64,000 nucleotides of DNA from Oopsacas minuta (taxonomy: Eukaryota > Porifera > Hexactinellida > Lyssacinosida > Leucopsacidae): assembly GCA_024704765.1 (NCBI GenBank), contig JAKMXF010000359.1, positions 69,381 to 133,380 of the forward strand, written 5' to 3'. This document shows positions 36,018 to 46,914 of this stretch, piece after piece (the stretch's first letter is position 1; each line of letters opens with the position of its first letter). The notes beneath the pieces are model-generated. The model was not told the DNA's origin, searched no databases, and saw only the letters and a list, made by a program, of their open reading frames with translations. Both the position numbers and the translations under genes were made by a program.

Positions 36018-37102
36018 GACTAAATTGTGGATTTAATTGATATTATCGGTGTTTTTGTCTTCCAAACTGCGAGTTAGAAAATATACAATTACCATCTCCA
36101 AAAACATTGACCTAATGAAATCACCTACTTTCATTCTTTTTCAATATTACCTTTTCTATCTGGTAGAACATTAACTGGCGTATTGATTTACACAAAATTA
36201 TTCACTTCCTTCAAGGTATTAATTGCATATAATATGCCTATTGAAAATCATTTTTTCCCGGGTAATAAAGTACATTATTTCATTTTACTTGATAAGTGCT
36301 ACCTCCAATATCAAGGTTATTCTCAATAACCTTGATATTGGATTTAGTGCTCTCATATTATATGTATTTTCAAAATGCCTACAAAAGGGATACCTTTGCC
36401 TGTAAGTTACGCCAATTAATTTTACAGTTTCATCCTCAAATTCCTTAGATATTTTGTTACTAATTTCTATCTCTATGCAAATTATTGCCAGTCAATTTAG
36501 AAATCTCTGATTATTTTATGTTGTAACTTGTTGCAGTTAATTGTAATTGATCTGCCTCATTTACCACAGACTAATTATAGAATGCTCAAGAAGTCTTGAT
36601 TTCAAAATTTCAAAATTTTCATATGGGTAGTACTAGTCCATGTTGTTTAACGATAATATCTGAATTGCTGCTAATCATTCTAATTCTGAGCATTTTATTA
36701 GTTGATCAATTTTATTAATTCCATACATACCTAAGATTGTAGTTCTCAATTGTATAACTAATTCCTAGAATTCTTAGAAAGTTCGTGAATAAGTGCCATG
36801 AACTAGATCGATATCTTTCATCACTTCATTTAGTTTAATGAAACTGATTGTAGAAGATACAGACTCAATCATTGCCACCATGTGCCACTTGTTCCCATCT
36901 TTTTGCAATGGGGGCAATTGAAAAACGTGGTACAATAGTGATACTCGACGTTAATTTTCAAACATTTCAATATCTAATAGAATATTCAAGCATCTTCAAT
37001 TGTAAATTCGGATGTGCCATTGTCAGAACTAGATTGCAACTTCTCATTTAATGCATATCCAATTCTGCAATTATTCGATTTAGTTTATTACTTGTTTTTT
37101 AG
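36018..37102. other. intronic sequence just before G-alpha exon 2
   Basis: No gene is seen. It contains the perfect hairpin at 36305-36341 and, at its right end, the polypyrimidine tract and AG acceptor for exon 2. Confidence 0.5.
36305..36341. repeat. perfect 17-bp stem, 3-nt loop hairpin
   Basis: CCAATATCAAGGTTATT and AATAACCTTGATATTGG are exact reverse complements around CTC. It lies about 760 bases before G-alpha exon 2, on the transcribed strand of intron 1. Confidence 0.95.
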
Positions 37103-37287
37103 GTACTGGTGAAGCTGGAAAGACCACATTTATTAAACAAATGAGGATAATTCATGGAGTTGAGTATGACGAAAATGAAATATTAGAGTTTAAAAAAACT
37201 ATTTTTCAAAATATTTATGACGCTATTGCAAAATTAGGAGATGCAATGATTGAGTTCAAAATATCTTATAGGACAAATCTCCCTGAG
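37103..37287 (+). CDS. G-protein alpha subunit, exon 2 (P-loop and start of helical domain)
   Basis: The exon follows the acceptor TTTTTTAG and begins with GT, completing the Gly codon left by exon 1. It encodes the phosphate-binding loop GTGEAGKTT, then FIKQMRIIHG, a hallmark of G-alpha proteins, then the first helices of the helical domain (FKKTIFQNIYDAIAKLGDAM). It ends PE at 37287, followed by GTAAGT, a consensus donor, in phase 0. The P-loop is unusual: most family members read GESGKS, here GEAGKT. Thr in place of the Mg-binding Ser is chemically conservative; the Ser-to-Ala change is less common. The exon corresponds to residues 42-103 of the predicted protein. Confidence 0.93.
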
Positions 37288-37667
37288 GTAAGTGTCTCCT
37301 TTAGAATTTTGATTGCCTATCGTTTCTGAAGTGATATGTGGCAATGTAGTAAGTTCAGCAAATTTGATCATGGATTTGTGACCCCTCCCTCAAGTAAACA
37401 CTTGTATCTATAGAACCGTTGGGTTTTACTCGAAGGATAGTATTTTATCATTGTAGAAATTCATTTCTTCGATTAGAGTTCTAAAATTTGGAAATTCTGC
37501 CAATTATTTTGTCTATATTACTCATTATTTTCGAAATTTTCTGCGTCTTATCTGTATATCCAATGTAATGCTAAAAACTAACATTGAAATCAAATTTTAT
37601 ATTATCAAATGATGTTTTACAAATATACAAATTTATTTTGCATAATTTGCACATTCCTGAATAATTA

Positions 37668-38962
37668 CAAGGGTTGTTCAATAAATAGTGAGACTGTTTT
37701 TCATAATTCATATAGTAACCCGATACTTATCATAATTGATTATCAAATGTTTCGATAAATTCCCCCTTAAACTATATGCATCGTTTCCATCGTTTTGGTA
37801 ACTTTTCCATCCCAGTGTGGTATAGAATTCTTTAGGTGTCCCTTTTTCCCACTGTTTTCTTTCGTACTCCAGCCGTTTGAAATCCTCAAATCCCTTCCCT
37901 CGAAGAGGTCCCCTCATCTCTCCAAACAGCCAGTAGCCGCTGGGAGCCAGGTCTGGACTATGCGGGGATGAGGGAGGCATTCAAACCCTAAGTCGTCAAT
38001 TGCAGTCATTGTCTTGGAGCTTACATGGGGCCTTGCGTTGTCATGTTGCAGCAGTACGCCACGTGTTAACTTTCTCTCGCCTCTCACGTTTATTCGCTTG
38101 ACGCAATTCGTTCAATTCGTCAACGTAATAATCACTGTTCATGGTTGTCTTCTCAGGCAACCAGTCGAGGTGGATAATTCCTTCCCTATCCCAAAGTACT
38201 GTTGTCACTCTCTTCCCTGCTGATTTTGCGGCCTTTACTTTGATATGTACCAGTTCATCACGTCCCTTCCACTGCTTCGATTGAGTTTTACCCTCTGGTT
38301 CATAATAATGAAACCAAGTTTAATCCCCCTTTACTATACGTTCCAAAAGTCTTCCTCTACCAGATATCATGAAAGTAATTCTTTGCTAACTCTGACCCTT
38401 TCGCGTTTTTGTTCTTTTGAAAGAAGTTTCGAGACGCAACGCGCAGTTACCTTCGACATTTCCAGATCTTCAGTAATAATCGAGTGTAGTGTGGCTTTTG
38501 ATATACCTACCCTCTCTTCTAACTCTCGCAGGGTTATTCGTCTGTCCTCCTCGATATTTCTGCGGGTTTTGGAGGAAGTCGCACAACCTGGAAGAGGATC
38601 ATCGTGGCGGACCTTATCGCCATTATCAAAACGTTCGATCCATCTATATATGGTGGCTTTCGAAGGACATTCATCTCCGAAAATATCCTGCATTTCACGA
38701 ATAATGTATGAGTCAGTCTTCCCCTTTTTCCACAGGTACCAAAATATTTGTCGTTTTCCTTCTTTGCTAAAATCCACTAGTTAAAAAAAGTAGCCTATGC
38801 AAATGAAACTTTATACTGAAGAATATGCTAGGAGAGTAAAGAGTATTGTGTATAGAAGTTAGACAATCAAGTTAGGCTTGTAATCTGATATTAGGCTTAG
38901 AGCTGTATTAACTAGAATATGAATCCGATACATTAGTCTTATTACTTATTGAACAACCATTG
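37668..38962 (-). mobile_element. mariner (DD34D type) copy 1, minus orientation
   Basis: The left end is CAAGGGTTGTTCAATAAATA at 37668, preceded by TA. The right end in reverse complement is CAATGGTTGTTCAATAAGTA, ending at 38962, followed by CATA rather than a clean TA. It lacks the insertion found in copy 2 and so preserves the empty target site of the CACTG element: GATAATCAATTATG in element orientation. Confidence 0.9.
37708..38777 (-). pseudogene. mariner transposase pseudogene (copy 1)
   Basis: It starts MDFSKEGKRQIFWYLWKKGK near 38777, with a mariner-type paired helix-turn-helix domain (CPSKATIYRWIERFDNGD, then LEERVGISKATLHSIITEDL). The frame stops after SKELLS at 38367. Shifted frames retain GD-stop-TWFHYYEPEGKTQS (first Asp present, next codon a stop), LLQHDNARPHVS (second Asp) and, after another shift, SPDLAPSGYWLF. 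In related mariners that last motif has Asp where this copy has Gly, so the third catalytic residue is lost. The C-terminal piece runs to 37708. Copy 2 carries the same breaks. Confidence 0.88.
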
Positions 38963-40081
38963 CATAACCCGAAATCATTGAATTATGATCGAATCAGGAT
39001 AGCTAATTTAAGGTAAATTTCAAGCTTAACATATCCTTGTAGTACAATTAGACAAAGTATTCCATACCAATGTGACCTAATCATGGTTATGCCCATATAT
39101 GGTCATTTCAAGATTGCGAAATTAACTTTAGCGATATCATATCAAACGTATCACAAGTATACGTTAAGTTGGATCCGGAATATATATTGGTTATCCTGAT
39201 TTGACTATAATTTCAACGATTATCGAGTCATATGTTGATTTTGACAAACTTCACCCATGTTCTCTACTGTAACTCAGAAGCGTGCCAACTAATCATAAAA
39301 ATTTTTATCATATTTTCTGTAGAACAATTTACAGATATACATGCGATCGAAGTTAGGTCAATTTAGAGGAATTTATTTTGTAAATTAATGCTTATTAATC
39401 AAATATATTGGCACAAATAGAAAAATTTGCTCTATTGGACTGATGGAATGTATTTCTAACATTATGGTATACTAACTAAGCAGGAAGTGAAATTAGTGCA
39501 TATATGTCTAAAACTGTCTGATGTCGATATAATAAGGATATCACTATAAATTGAAGGTGTTTAGGTAAACCCTGTTATCCACGGACTTCTTAAAATTGAC
39601 TTCATTTACGCTAATGATATATTTCTTGCGCAGAAAGTCAACTGGATAAGGAAATTTGAGAATATTATAATATATGGAAAGATGTATATATCTCATATCG
39701 TACATCCTACAAATATTTTCAGGATACAAATATGACCGTTTGACACATAAAATATGACTTACTAGAGTACAATAATGCATTATTAGTGTTCAGTATTAGC
39801 AGATTCCGGGATATCAAGAAGTTTACTATCCTGTTATGGCCTAAGCTAATCTCACAGTATAACGAAGGCCATGTATCTAAGGACTCTGAACTGGGACATA
39901 AACCAGTATTCACAGATGGTGTCATTCAAGATTGGATCATAAATTTAAAAGATAGAATATGAAGATATTGTGGCATGGAAAGTAGGGATCACACTAAGTA
40001 CATATTTGTAAATCACTTAAAAACAGAAATACAAGATATCCAGTCTTGATTATTGGCAAATTGTACCATCCCCGGTATCTA
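38963..40081. repeat. spacer between mariner copies, including a palindrome related to that at 13.4-13.8 kb
   Basis: At about 38985-39290 the arms GAATCAGGATAGC and GGTTATCCTGATTTGACTAT face each other across a centre near 39100 containing TGGTTATGCCCATATATGG. The 13.4-13.8 kb palindrome has the same arrangement (CAGGATAGCC, ATGGATATGCCCGTGTATGG). The region to about 39480 also resembles 42770-43000. No gene is seen in the rest. Confidence 0.55.
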
Positions 40082-40266
40082 CAAGGGTTGTTCAATAAGT
40101 AATGAGACTAATGTATCGGATTCATATTCTAGTTAATACAGCTCTAAGCCTAATATCAGATTACAAGCCTAACTTGATTGTCTAACTTCTATACACAATA
40201 CTCTTTACTCTACTAGCATATTCTTCAGTATAAAGTTTCATTTGCATAGGCTACTTTTTTTAACTA

Positions 40267-41337
40267 GTGGATTTTAGCAAAGAAGGAAAACGACAAATAT
40301 TTTGGTACCTGTGGAAAAAGGGGAAAACTGACTCATACATTATTCGTGAAATGCAGGATATTTTCGGAGATGAATGTCCTTCGAAAGCCACCATATATAG
40401 ATGGATCGAACGTTTTGATAATGGCGATAAGGTCCGCCACGATGATCCTCTTCCAGGTTGTGCGACTTCCTCCAAAACCCGCAGAAATATCGAGGAGGAC
40501 AGACGAATAACCCTGCGAGAGTTAGAAGAGAGGGTAGGTATATCAAAAGCCACACTACACTCGATTATTACTGAAGATCTGGAAATGTCGAAGGTAACTG
40601 CGCGTTGCGTCTCGAAACTTCTTTCAAAAGAACAAAAACGCGAAAGGGTCAGAGTTAGCAAAGAATTACTTTCATGATATCTGGTAGAGGAAGACTTTTG
40701 GAACGTATAGTAAAGGGGGATTAAACTTGGTTTCATTATTATGAACCAGAGGGTAAAACTCAATCGAAGCAGTGGAAGGGACGTGATGAACTGGTACATA
40801 TCAAAGTAAAGGCCGCAAAATCAGCAGGGAAGAGAGTGACAACAGTACTTTGGGATAGGGAAGGAATTATCCACCTCGACTGGTTGCCTGAGAAGACAAA
40901 CCATGAACAGTGATTATTACGTTGACGAATTGAACGAATTGCGTCAAGCGAATAAACGTGAGAGGCGAGAGAAAGTTAACACGTGGCGTACTGCTGCAAC
41001 ATGACAACGCAAGGCCCCATGTAAGCTCCAAGACAATGACTGCAATTGACGACTTAGGGTTTGAATGCCTCCCTCATCCCCGCATAGTCCAGACCTGGCT
41101 CCCAGCGGCTACTGGCTGTTTGGAGAGATGAGGGGACCTCTTCGAGGGAAGGGATTTGAGGATTTCAAACGGCTGGAGTACGAAAGAAAACAGTGGGAAA
41201 AAGGGACACCTAAAGAATTCTATACCACACTGGGATGGAAAAGTTACCAAAACGATGGAAACGATGCATATAGTTTAAGGGGGAATTTATCGAAACATTT
41301 GATAATAGTTATATACAAAATTGTGGAACGATTTTGA
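40267..41337 (+). pseudogene. mariner transposase pseudogene (copy 2)
   Basis: The first 136 residues after MDFSKEG are the same as in copy 1 and end at the same stop at 40677. The later frame breaks and the SPDLAPSGYW change (Gly for the third catalytic Asp) are also shared. The last open segment, 41065-41337, runs into the inserted CACTG element, which replaces the final residues. The identical lesions show that both copies derive from one already dead sequence. Confidence 0.88.
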
Positions 41338-42684
41338 TGATTAAATGACAATAGCTGAAATTGAAGAATTTGAAGGGATTGCTTATGAATGGGTTAAGTA
41401 TATATCCACAACAGGTCTAGAATTTGTAATTTTCTAGTTGGAAGATTGTACCAATATGCGATTAAATATATATGAAATTAAACATACAGTTATGTTTATT
41501 ACCAACTAAATCATATCAACATTTACTATCACTAGTACGCTGTGCTTCCTTGCGCTACGCGGATTCTAACACTTCGTGTCTGTACTCGGCCTTCGGCCCT
41601 CGCTTTCACTATTAGTTTGTGTGATATTCGGATTCAGCGTAACCCGATTACCCCATAATAACCGTTGAAACCACGTTTCCAGGATTATTTTGAAATTTGT
41701 TTACTTTTCGTTTACTTTATATTCATATAAACAACTAAAATTTGTATGACAAATCCATGAGTGTGATTCGGATTCAGCATATTCGCTAACCTTCCGTCAA
41801 GTTTATGAAATTTGTATATTTTCTTGATTAACACCATAGATATATAGATACATGCATTTTTGCAACTACGAATTCCACATTCCATTCCAGCTTCCCTAGC
41901 AACGGACAAACGGACAGACAGACAGATAAACAGATAGCAGCGACAATGATAGTATCTCCATTACTATCATTGTCACTGCAAATGTCCAATATTTCAAATG
42001 GAACTGTGCAGGTAGGTCCTCTGAATGTGGAACTGGCCTAATGGCGGACGGTACGTCTGGTTACGCAATAGTGGATTTATTCTTTATTGTGATACCATCA
42101 ATTTTCGTCATCCAGTAATGACAATCTGAAAGAAGACACATTGGTTCTCTCCATATCATTGGAACCGCAAACGGGATTATATTTCTCTTCCCAGCATACC
42201 ACAAGCGTCTTTCAGGCATTGTGTGCAGCCCACGGCTTATCTTGATCCCCGAGATGGCATCCAAAATTAGCGAAATAACAGTTTTCTACAGCTTTTGTGA
42301 TTTTGTCATTGGTTAGTTGTAGTATACCTCCCACAAATATAACAATACTTTTCGGAGAATTTTTGCAAACCAGAGAAGCCATAAACAATAAAATGAACGA
42401 AATATACTAAATGTCGAGTGGAATAAAACAGATTATAACTACTATTAGAGGCAATTTAGATCATGTAAGCAATGAAACCAAATAAATTGGATGTTGATGT
42501 GTAGAATTGAATTTAGAAATATTTTTGACCATGTGGTCAGCTAAAAGATCGGCATAACTAAAATAGAAATTTCTTACTTTTAGTACCCTCGAGAACGAAA
42601 AACATTGATAATAATTCCCAACATATATCTACACTATGCAAAACACTAGAGAAAGAAGATCATTAAGAATGTTGTATATCAGTG
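41306..42684 (-). mobile_element. decayed DNA transposon with CACTG-type ends (copy B), inside mariner copy 2
   Basis: This is closely similar to 10174-11542 throughout. The right end TTGTATATCAGTG at 42684 is intact; the left end (TAGTTATATACAA) has decayed. TAA at 41303-41305 and 42685-42687 is the target duplication: the uninterrupted mariner copy 1 has a single TAA at this place. It carries the same minus-strand protein remnant (GKRNIIPFAVPMIWREP, LLSDCHYWMTKI) at about 41965-42290. Confidence 0.88.
41965..42290 (-). pseudogene. N-terminal relic of the CACTG-associated zinc-motif protein (copy B)
   Basis: On the minus strand the order of motifs is the same as in copy A: a DQDK-type region, MPERRLWYAGKRNIIPF, then VPMIWREPMCLLSDCHYWMT. 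The second Cys of the DCHFC pair has become Trp. A stop follows KNKSTIA as in copy A. It is non-functional. Confidence 0.7.
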
Positions 42685-42761
42685 TAATCAATTATGATAT
42701 ATATCGGTTTACTATATGAAATATGAAAAACAGTCTCAGTATTTATTGAACAGCCCTTGTA

Positions 42762-44246
42762 AGTGGATATTGACAAAACATATGTCATTTATCGTCTCTC
42801 CTGTTACTCAGAACCGTGCCAAATTTATCATGACAAACCTTTGGATATTTTCTCCAGAAACTGTTTGAATCATTTAGTATTTCAACATTTGATCAAATAT
42901 CAATATTTTGGCTAAATTAGTGTTTGCTATAGAAATATATTGGCACATTTCGAAAGAATTTGCTTTTCCTTACTGATGGTATGTATTTCTTTTGGGAAAT
43001 TCATATTTTCTATGGTGACTTAGCTTATGGTCAGAATCATGGCTTAAGGATATTTATCACATCGAAGGGTACCTGTGATTCAAATTTCAAATTTGATATT
43101 CTACAAGCTGACAATCATGTTTTAATTTCGCCATTGATTGAATTTCCCCCAAGACTCGAACTTGTCCGAGTTGGCCCAAAATACCTATGTATGCTTAAAA
43201 TCTGCCATGGGGGTCTTCCATTCTCTTCTAACAATTCTGGACCTACTAACATATATTACATGCTTAAATTTATATTGAGATTAATTGAGTTTTCATTGTA
43301 TAGATTCGTGTATTAATCGGCTCAGAGCTCATGAAAGTTTATTTCGATCTTTCATGATCAGAGGGAGTTTACTATTTCATGCAATTGTAGTACTTTTATA
43401 TTTCTTCTTTTATGTACCTGCAGTGGAATCCGGATTTATCCTAATTCTTTCCAAAATTTATTTGTCTGGAAGTATACTTCTTATACACTTCCTTGTTTTA
43501 TTTTAATGAAGAGAACAGATATTTCTTTTGACTCACTTTCAAAATTTGTGCTTTGTATTTTTATTTTCATTGATTACAATCCATCCTGGCAAAATTATTG
43601 AACAAGACTGTCTTTGTCCATTACGAATTGCCCTACCGCACATTTTTCCCAATATTGTTTTATTTAGGGCCGATCCCTCGTTTAAGAAGTGTTTTCAATG
43701 GCACTTGTATTTAGCAATAATATTACCCATTCATATGTTATTAATATGTTAGATATCTAAACTAAGTTATACAAGCTTTTTTACTTTGCCCAATGGATAC
43801 CAAGTGGCCCCTTTTGATACAAAGATTTTTGTAATTGAATTTTTATGTTCATTCTTTTATTCATTCTTTTATTCTGCCTTTTGTATGACTAAAATCAAAT
43901 TGTCTATAGCGACTCCTAATGTTTGGAATTTCTTCTTCCCACACAAAATCATGTCCCACAATGGCTGTTCATTTGGAACAATTTACTGCTAACTCCTGAT
44001 TAAGCGAATAGATTTTAGCCATCATTTGGTGTTCGTATTTTCATGTTTCACTGTACTTATTTTTTGTACGGTTAAACCTTCAGGAAGTTAACACTCTGGA
44101 ACAGCCAAATGTTCACATATGAGAGGTGTTCACTTTGAGAAAGAGAAAGTGTGCTCATCTTTTGGAGGTGTTCACTTTTGTACATTTATTTGTACTCCCT
44201 GTTCATCTAATTCAGTTTTGAGTTCTTTTAATGTGTATTTCTTTAG
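42762..44246. other. intron 2 remainder, no gene seen
   Basis: T-rich sequence. 42770-43000 resembles 39235-39460 (CAGAA.CGTGCCAA, TATATTGGCACA, ACTGATGG.ATGTATTTCT). The open frames at 42960-43316, 43285-43506, 43528-43752 and 43786-43992 give hydrophobic, Phe-rich products typical of poly-T DNA and are not called. Confidence 0.45.
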
Positions 44247-44413
44247 GATATAATGAACGAATTGTTTGATGTTACTGGAGCTGGAATAGTCGAATTGCCT
44301 TCAATTATTCCTAACCATCATGTTGATGCAATCCAGAGATTTTGGAGTGATGATGGTATACAAGAATGTTTCCGTAGAAGAAGTCAATTTCAACTCATTG
44401 ATTCCGCACAGTA
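44247..44413 (+). CDS. G-protein alpha subunit, exon 3 (helical domain)
   Basis: The exon opens in phase 0 after CTTTAG with DIMNELFDV. It continues to HVDAIQRFWSDDGIQECFRR and SQFQLIDSAQ, ending after TA of a Tyr codon before GTGAGT. The motif A-I-x-x-x-W-x-D-x-G-I-Q-E-C with a following RR..F/Y.L.DS is specific to the G-alpha helical domain. The split Tyr codon (TA then T in exon 4) falls at the place where other animal G-alpha genes interrupt DS.KY-Y (family knowledge). This part covers residues 104-158 plus the first two bases of residue 159. Confidence 0.93.
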
Positions 44414-45109
44414 GTGAGTATTTTCTTTATTGATAATCTTATTTATTATCGAACTTCCTGGACGTTCGTGCAGCTCCCTAAACCTGACAAGATATTTTCA
44501 ATCTTATCAAAATTCACCATGTCAAAAAAATTTTTAACATGATAATACTGCATTTTCACATCAAACACGATTCTTGTCTTACAAAGACTGTGAAGACATT
44601 TCTACTAACTAATGGAATCTCGAAACTTGGTTGTAAGATACTTTTAGCTTGAAATAGAATTATTGATTTATATTTGAGACTCGGAAAACTCGGAGTTCTT
44701 TAGGTCCTCGCTTCGGGCACGTATTGTTATTGGTCCCTATGCGACAGAATATGCTCAGCACTACTTGCCTCGAAATCAAAGAATTGTTGAAATTTTCAGA
44801 TTATATTGTCCATGGTCCATCCCAAAAATATTGAATGGCATTCAGTGGAGTTGCTTTTTCGCTTCTGTTAGTGATGTCTGCACTTTGTGCCTCTGGTATT
44901 GAACGAAATTCTGAAAATTTTCGATTCGAATTTTGAACTTCTAGAATATTAAAAGCTGACCATGATGTCATAATTTCGTCATAGGTGTGAATTTCGTCCA
45001 AGTCTTGAACTTGCCCGAGCCAGGACAAATATACCCCTGTATGCCAAAAATCTGCACTGGCGGTCCTCCATTTTCTTCAGTGAATTCTGAACCTACAAAC
45101 ATATATATA

Positions 45110-46469
45110 CAGGGTGGGCCGCGGGAAACCGGTTGAAACAAATTTTGTATAATTTCTAAACAAAAAAAGATAAGTCAATTCTGTAAAAAGTATATTAAGG
45201 TTTATAAAGTGATATTATAATTTTCATTTTGTAGAGTATCTATCCACTAATAAAATGCTCGATCCAGCTCCCATTTAAAGATATCACTTTTTGCAATCTC
45301 GTGAGAATATTTTCTGAGACTTTTTTCAGTGTTTCTGCCTTGATCCGTCTTATTTCCCGGCGAATGTTTCTCTTGAGGTCTTCAGTAGTCACAGGGATAG
45401 GATTGGAGTAAACCTTGCTCTTCAGGTATCCCCATAAATAAAAATCACATGGGTTTAGATCTGGGCTGTAAGGTGGCCAAAAGAAGTCACAGTTTCGTAC
45501 GATCAGTTTTTTGTCAAATTTCTCTCTAAGAAAGTCAAGAACAACTTTAGCTATATGTGGGGGTGCGCCATCTTGTTGAAATGTTATACTACCAAGTTCC
45601 TTACGTCTTCTGAGAGTTGGAATGTAGTAGGACTTTAACATATCAAGATATCGGACACCATTCACGGTCACTCTTGACCCTTCATTATTTTCATAAAAAT
45701 ACGGACCAATAATCCTCTTGGAGCCAACTGCACACCAGACAGTGACCTTTTCTTGTGTTAAAGGCTTACTATCAAGTGGATCTGGCTTTTCCTCACCCCA
45801 AATTCTCATGTTCTGTTTATTAACATGTCCAGAAAAGTGAAAATGAGCCTCGTCACTCCAGTCAATATTACCGATGTCAATTTCCTTCTTCTCAACCTTC
45901 CCTGCGATAAGCTTTGCAAAAGTCAATCTCTTCTCTTTTTGGACAGTAGATTGCTTCTGTAAGATATGTATCTTATATGAGAAGAGATTGAGATCATCTA
46001 CAAGAATCCTCCTGACTATTGTCCTGGACAATTGAAGTTCTCTTGAAAGCCTCCTTGATGAACGATGTGGTGAATCGCAAGTTTACGCTTTACTTTTTCG
46101 ATGTTATTGGGGGTCCTCATTGTCTGGCATGGTCCTGGTCTAGCTGTATCAACTACAGTACCATTCTCCTCAAACCTCTTGACAATATTTTTGATGGTAT
46201 CTAGTTTAGGAACAGTTCTAGAGTTATAGAATCTTCTAAATCTTCTCTACGTTGTAACTATGGAACCATGATTTTTGTATTTCCATTTTAAGACATTAGT
46301 CCTTTCTTCCAGTTTCAGCCTTGTCATAACTTCCTATTGATCTAATTGTTAATTAAACACAAAATAGCATTCTTCTAGCTACAAAATGAAATGTTTGCAA
46401 TCGGTAATGGATATACGTGTGCCGAGTTATGATCATTCTATTTCAACCGATTTCCCGTGGCCCACCCTG
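45110..46469 (-). mobile_element. Tc1/mariner element, DD41D (rosa-like), 1360 bp
   Basis: The left end CAGGGTGGGCCGCGGGAAAC at 45110 matches the reverse complement of the right end (CAGGGTGGGCCACGGGAAAT, ending at 46469) over about 30 bases. TA lies on both sides and the element sits in a TA-repeat tract. Confidence 0.92.
45240..46327 (-). pseudogene. DD41D transposase pseudogene, nearly intact
   Basis: The ATG at 46327 gives MTRLKLEERTNVLKWKYKNH, then an in-frame TAG, then TVPKLDTIKNIVKRFEENGT, the paired helix-turn-helix region. One frameshift near KVKRKL (about 46080) leads to SPHRSSRRLSRELQLSRTIV. From there the frame is open to the end at 45240. Catalytic motifs are NIDWSDEAHF (first Asp), FQQDGAPPHIA (second) and SPDLNPCDFYLW (third). 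I count 41 residues between the last two, the DD41D spacing reported for rosa-type elements. One stop and one frameshift are the only lesions seen. Confidence 0.9.
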
Positions 46470-46491
46470 TATATATATATATATATATATA
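46470..46491. repeat. TA dinucleotide microsatellite
   Basis: An uninterrupted run of about 11 TA units adjoins the right end of the DD41D element. The left flank is also TA-rich, so the element inserted into a TA tract. Confidence 0.95.
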
Positions 46492-46914
46492 CACAGTCTA
46501 TAACATAAATATTGAAAATTGCTCCTATATCTGTTGCTTCAATAACACAGGCCAACAAAATTTAACTTCATTTTCTCATCAAGTATTAGATTGACATTTT
46601 CTAAGCTAGTTTTTTACGCTGAATGCAAATCTACTTTCAGATTCTTTCCAGCACGTCCAGTTTTTTTCCATCTACAAGTCAACGATTTTTATGTATTTCC
46701 TAAGTTTTTCCTGTTATTTTATGGTAATGGCTGTCTTTTTGTCTTCTTACATGATAGCCATCTGAAATAAATCAACGTTTCGATGTTTTAGATTAATGCC
46801 AAGATAATATCAGTTATTATCCTAGCTCTTACATATAATTATTCACATTCATGCTTGTGTCAACTACTCACAAACTAAGGGGAAATACATATCCATCTAG
46901 AAGTATAAAGGTAG
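46492..46914. other. no gene seen
   Basis: AT-rich sequence between the DD41D element and the next relic. No terminal repeat of the downstream gene family was found here. Confidence 0.5.

Larger units (their letters stand above)
15773..37102 (+). other. G-alpha intron 1, about 21.3 kb
   Basis: The donor is GTTTGT at 15773 and the acceptor is TTGTTTTTTAG ending at 37102, with a good pyrimidine tract. Phase is 1 on both sides: G before the intron, GT after it, giving a Gly codon. It holds the nested foldback composite, a DD37D transposon, two inverted hAT elements and several small palindromes. All transposon reading frames in it are unrelated to the host gene. Confidence 0.82.
40082..42759 (+). 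mobile_element. mariner copy 2, plus orientation, interrupted by a CACTG element
   Basis: The left end is CAAGGGTTGTTCAATAAGTA at 40082; the right end in reverse complement is CAAGGGCTGTTCAATAAATA, ending at 42759. TA flanks at 40080-40081 and 42760-42761. The mariner itself is about 1.3 kb; the extra length is the insertion at 41306-42684. Confidence 0.9.
37288..44246 (+). other. G-alpha intron 2, about 7.0 kb
   Basis: The donor is GTAAGT at 37288 and the acceptor is TTTCTTTAG ending at 44246, phase 0 on both sides. It contains two inverted mariner copies and a CACTG element. T-rich open frames at 42960-43992 look like chance frames in low-complexity sequence; none has a recognised domain. 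Confidence 0.85.

Noticed and set aside
38245-38784. 179-residue plus-strand frame, repeated at 40260-40799 on the other strand
   Set aside because: It is antisense to the mariner transposase N-terminal half; its presence in both copies reflects duplicated DNA, not coding.
42960-43992. Series of plus-strand open frames with hydrophobic, Phe-rich products
   Set aside because: They lie inside G-alpha intron 2 in T-rich DNA, have no recognised motif or splice context, and are what poly-T sequence yields by chance.
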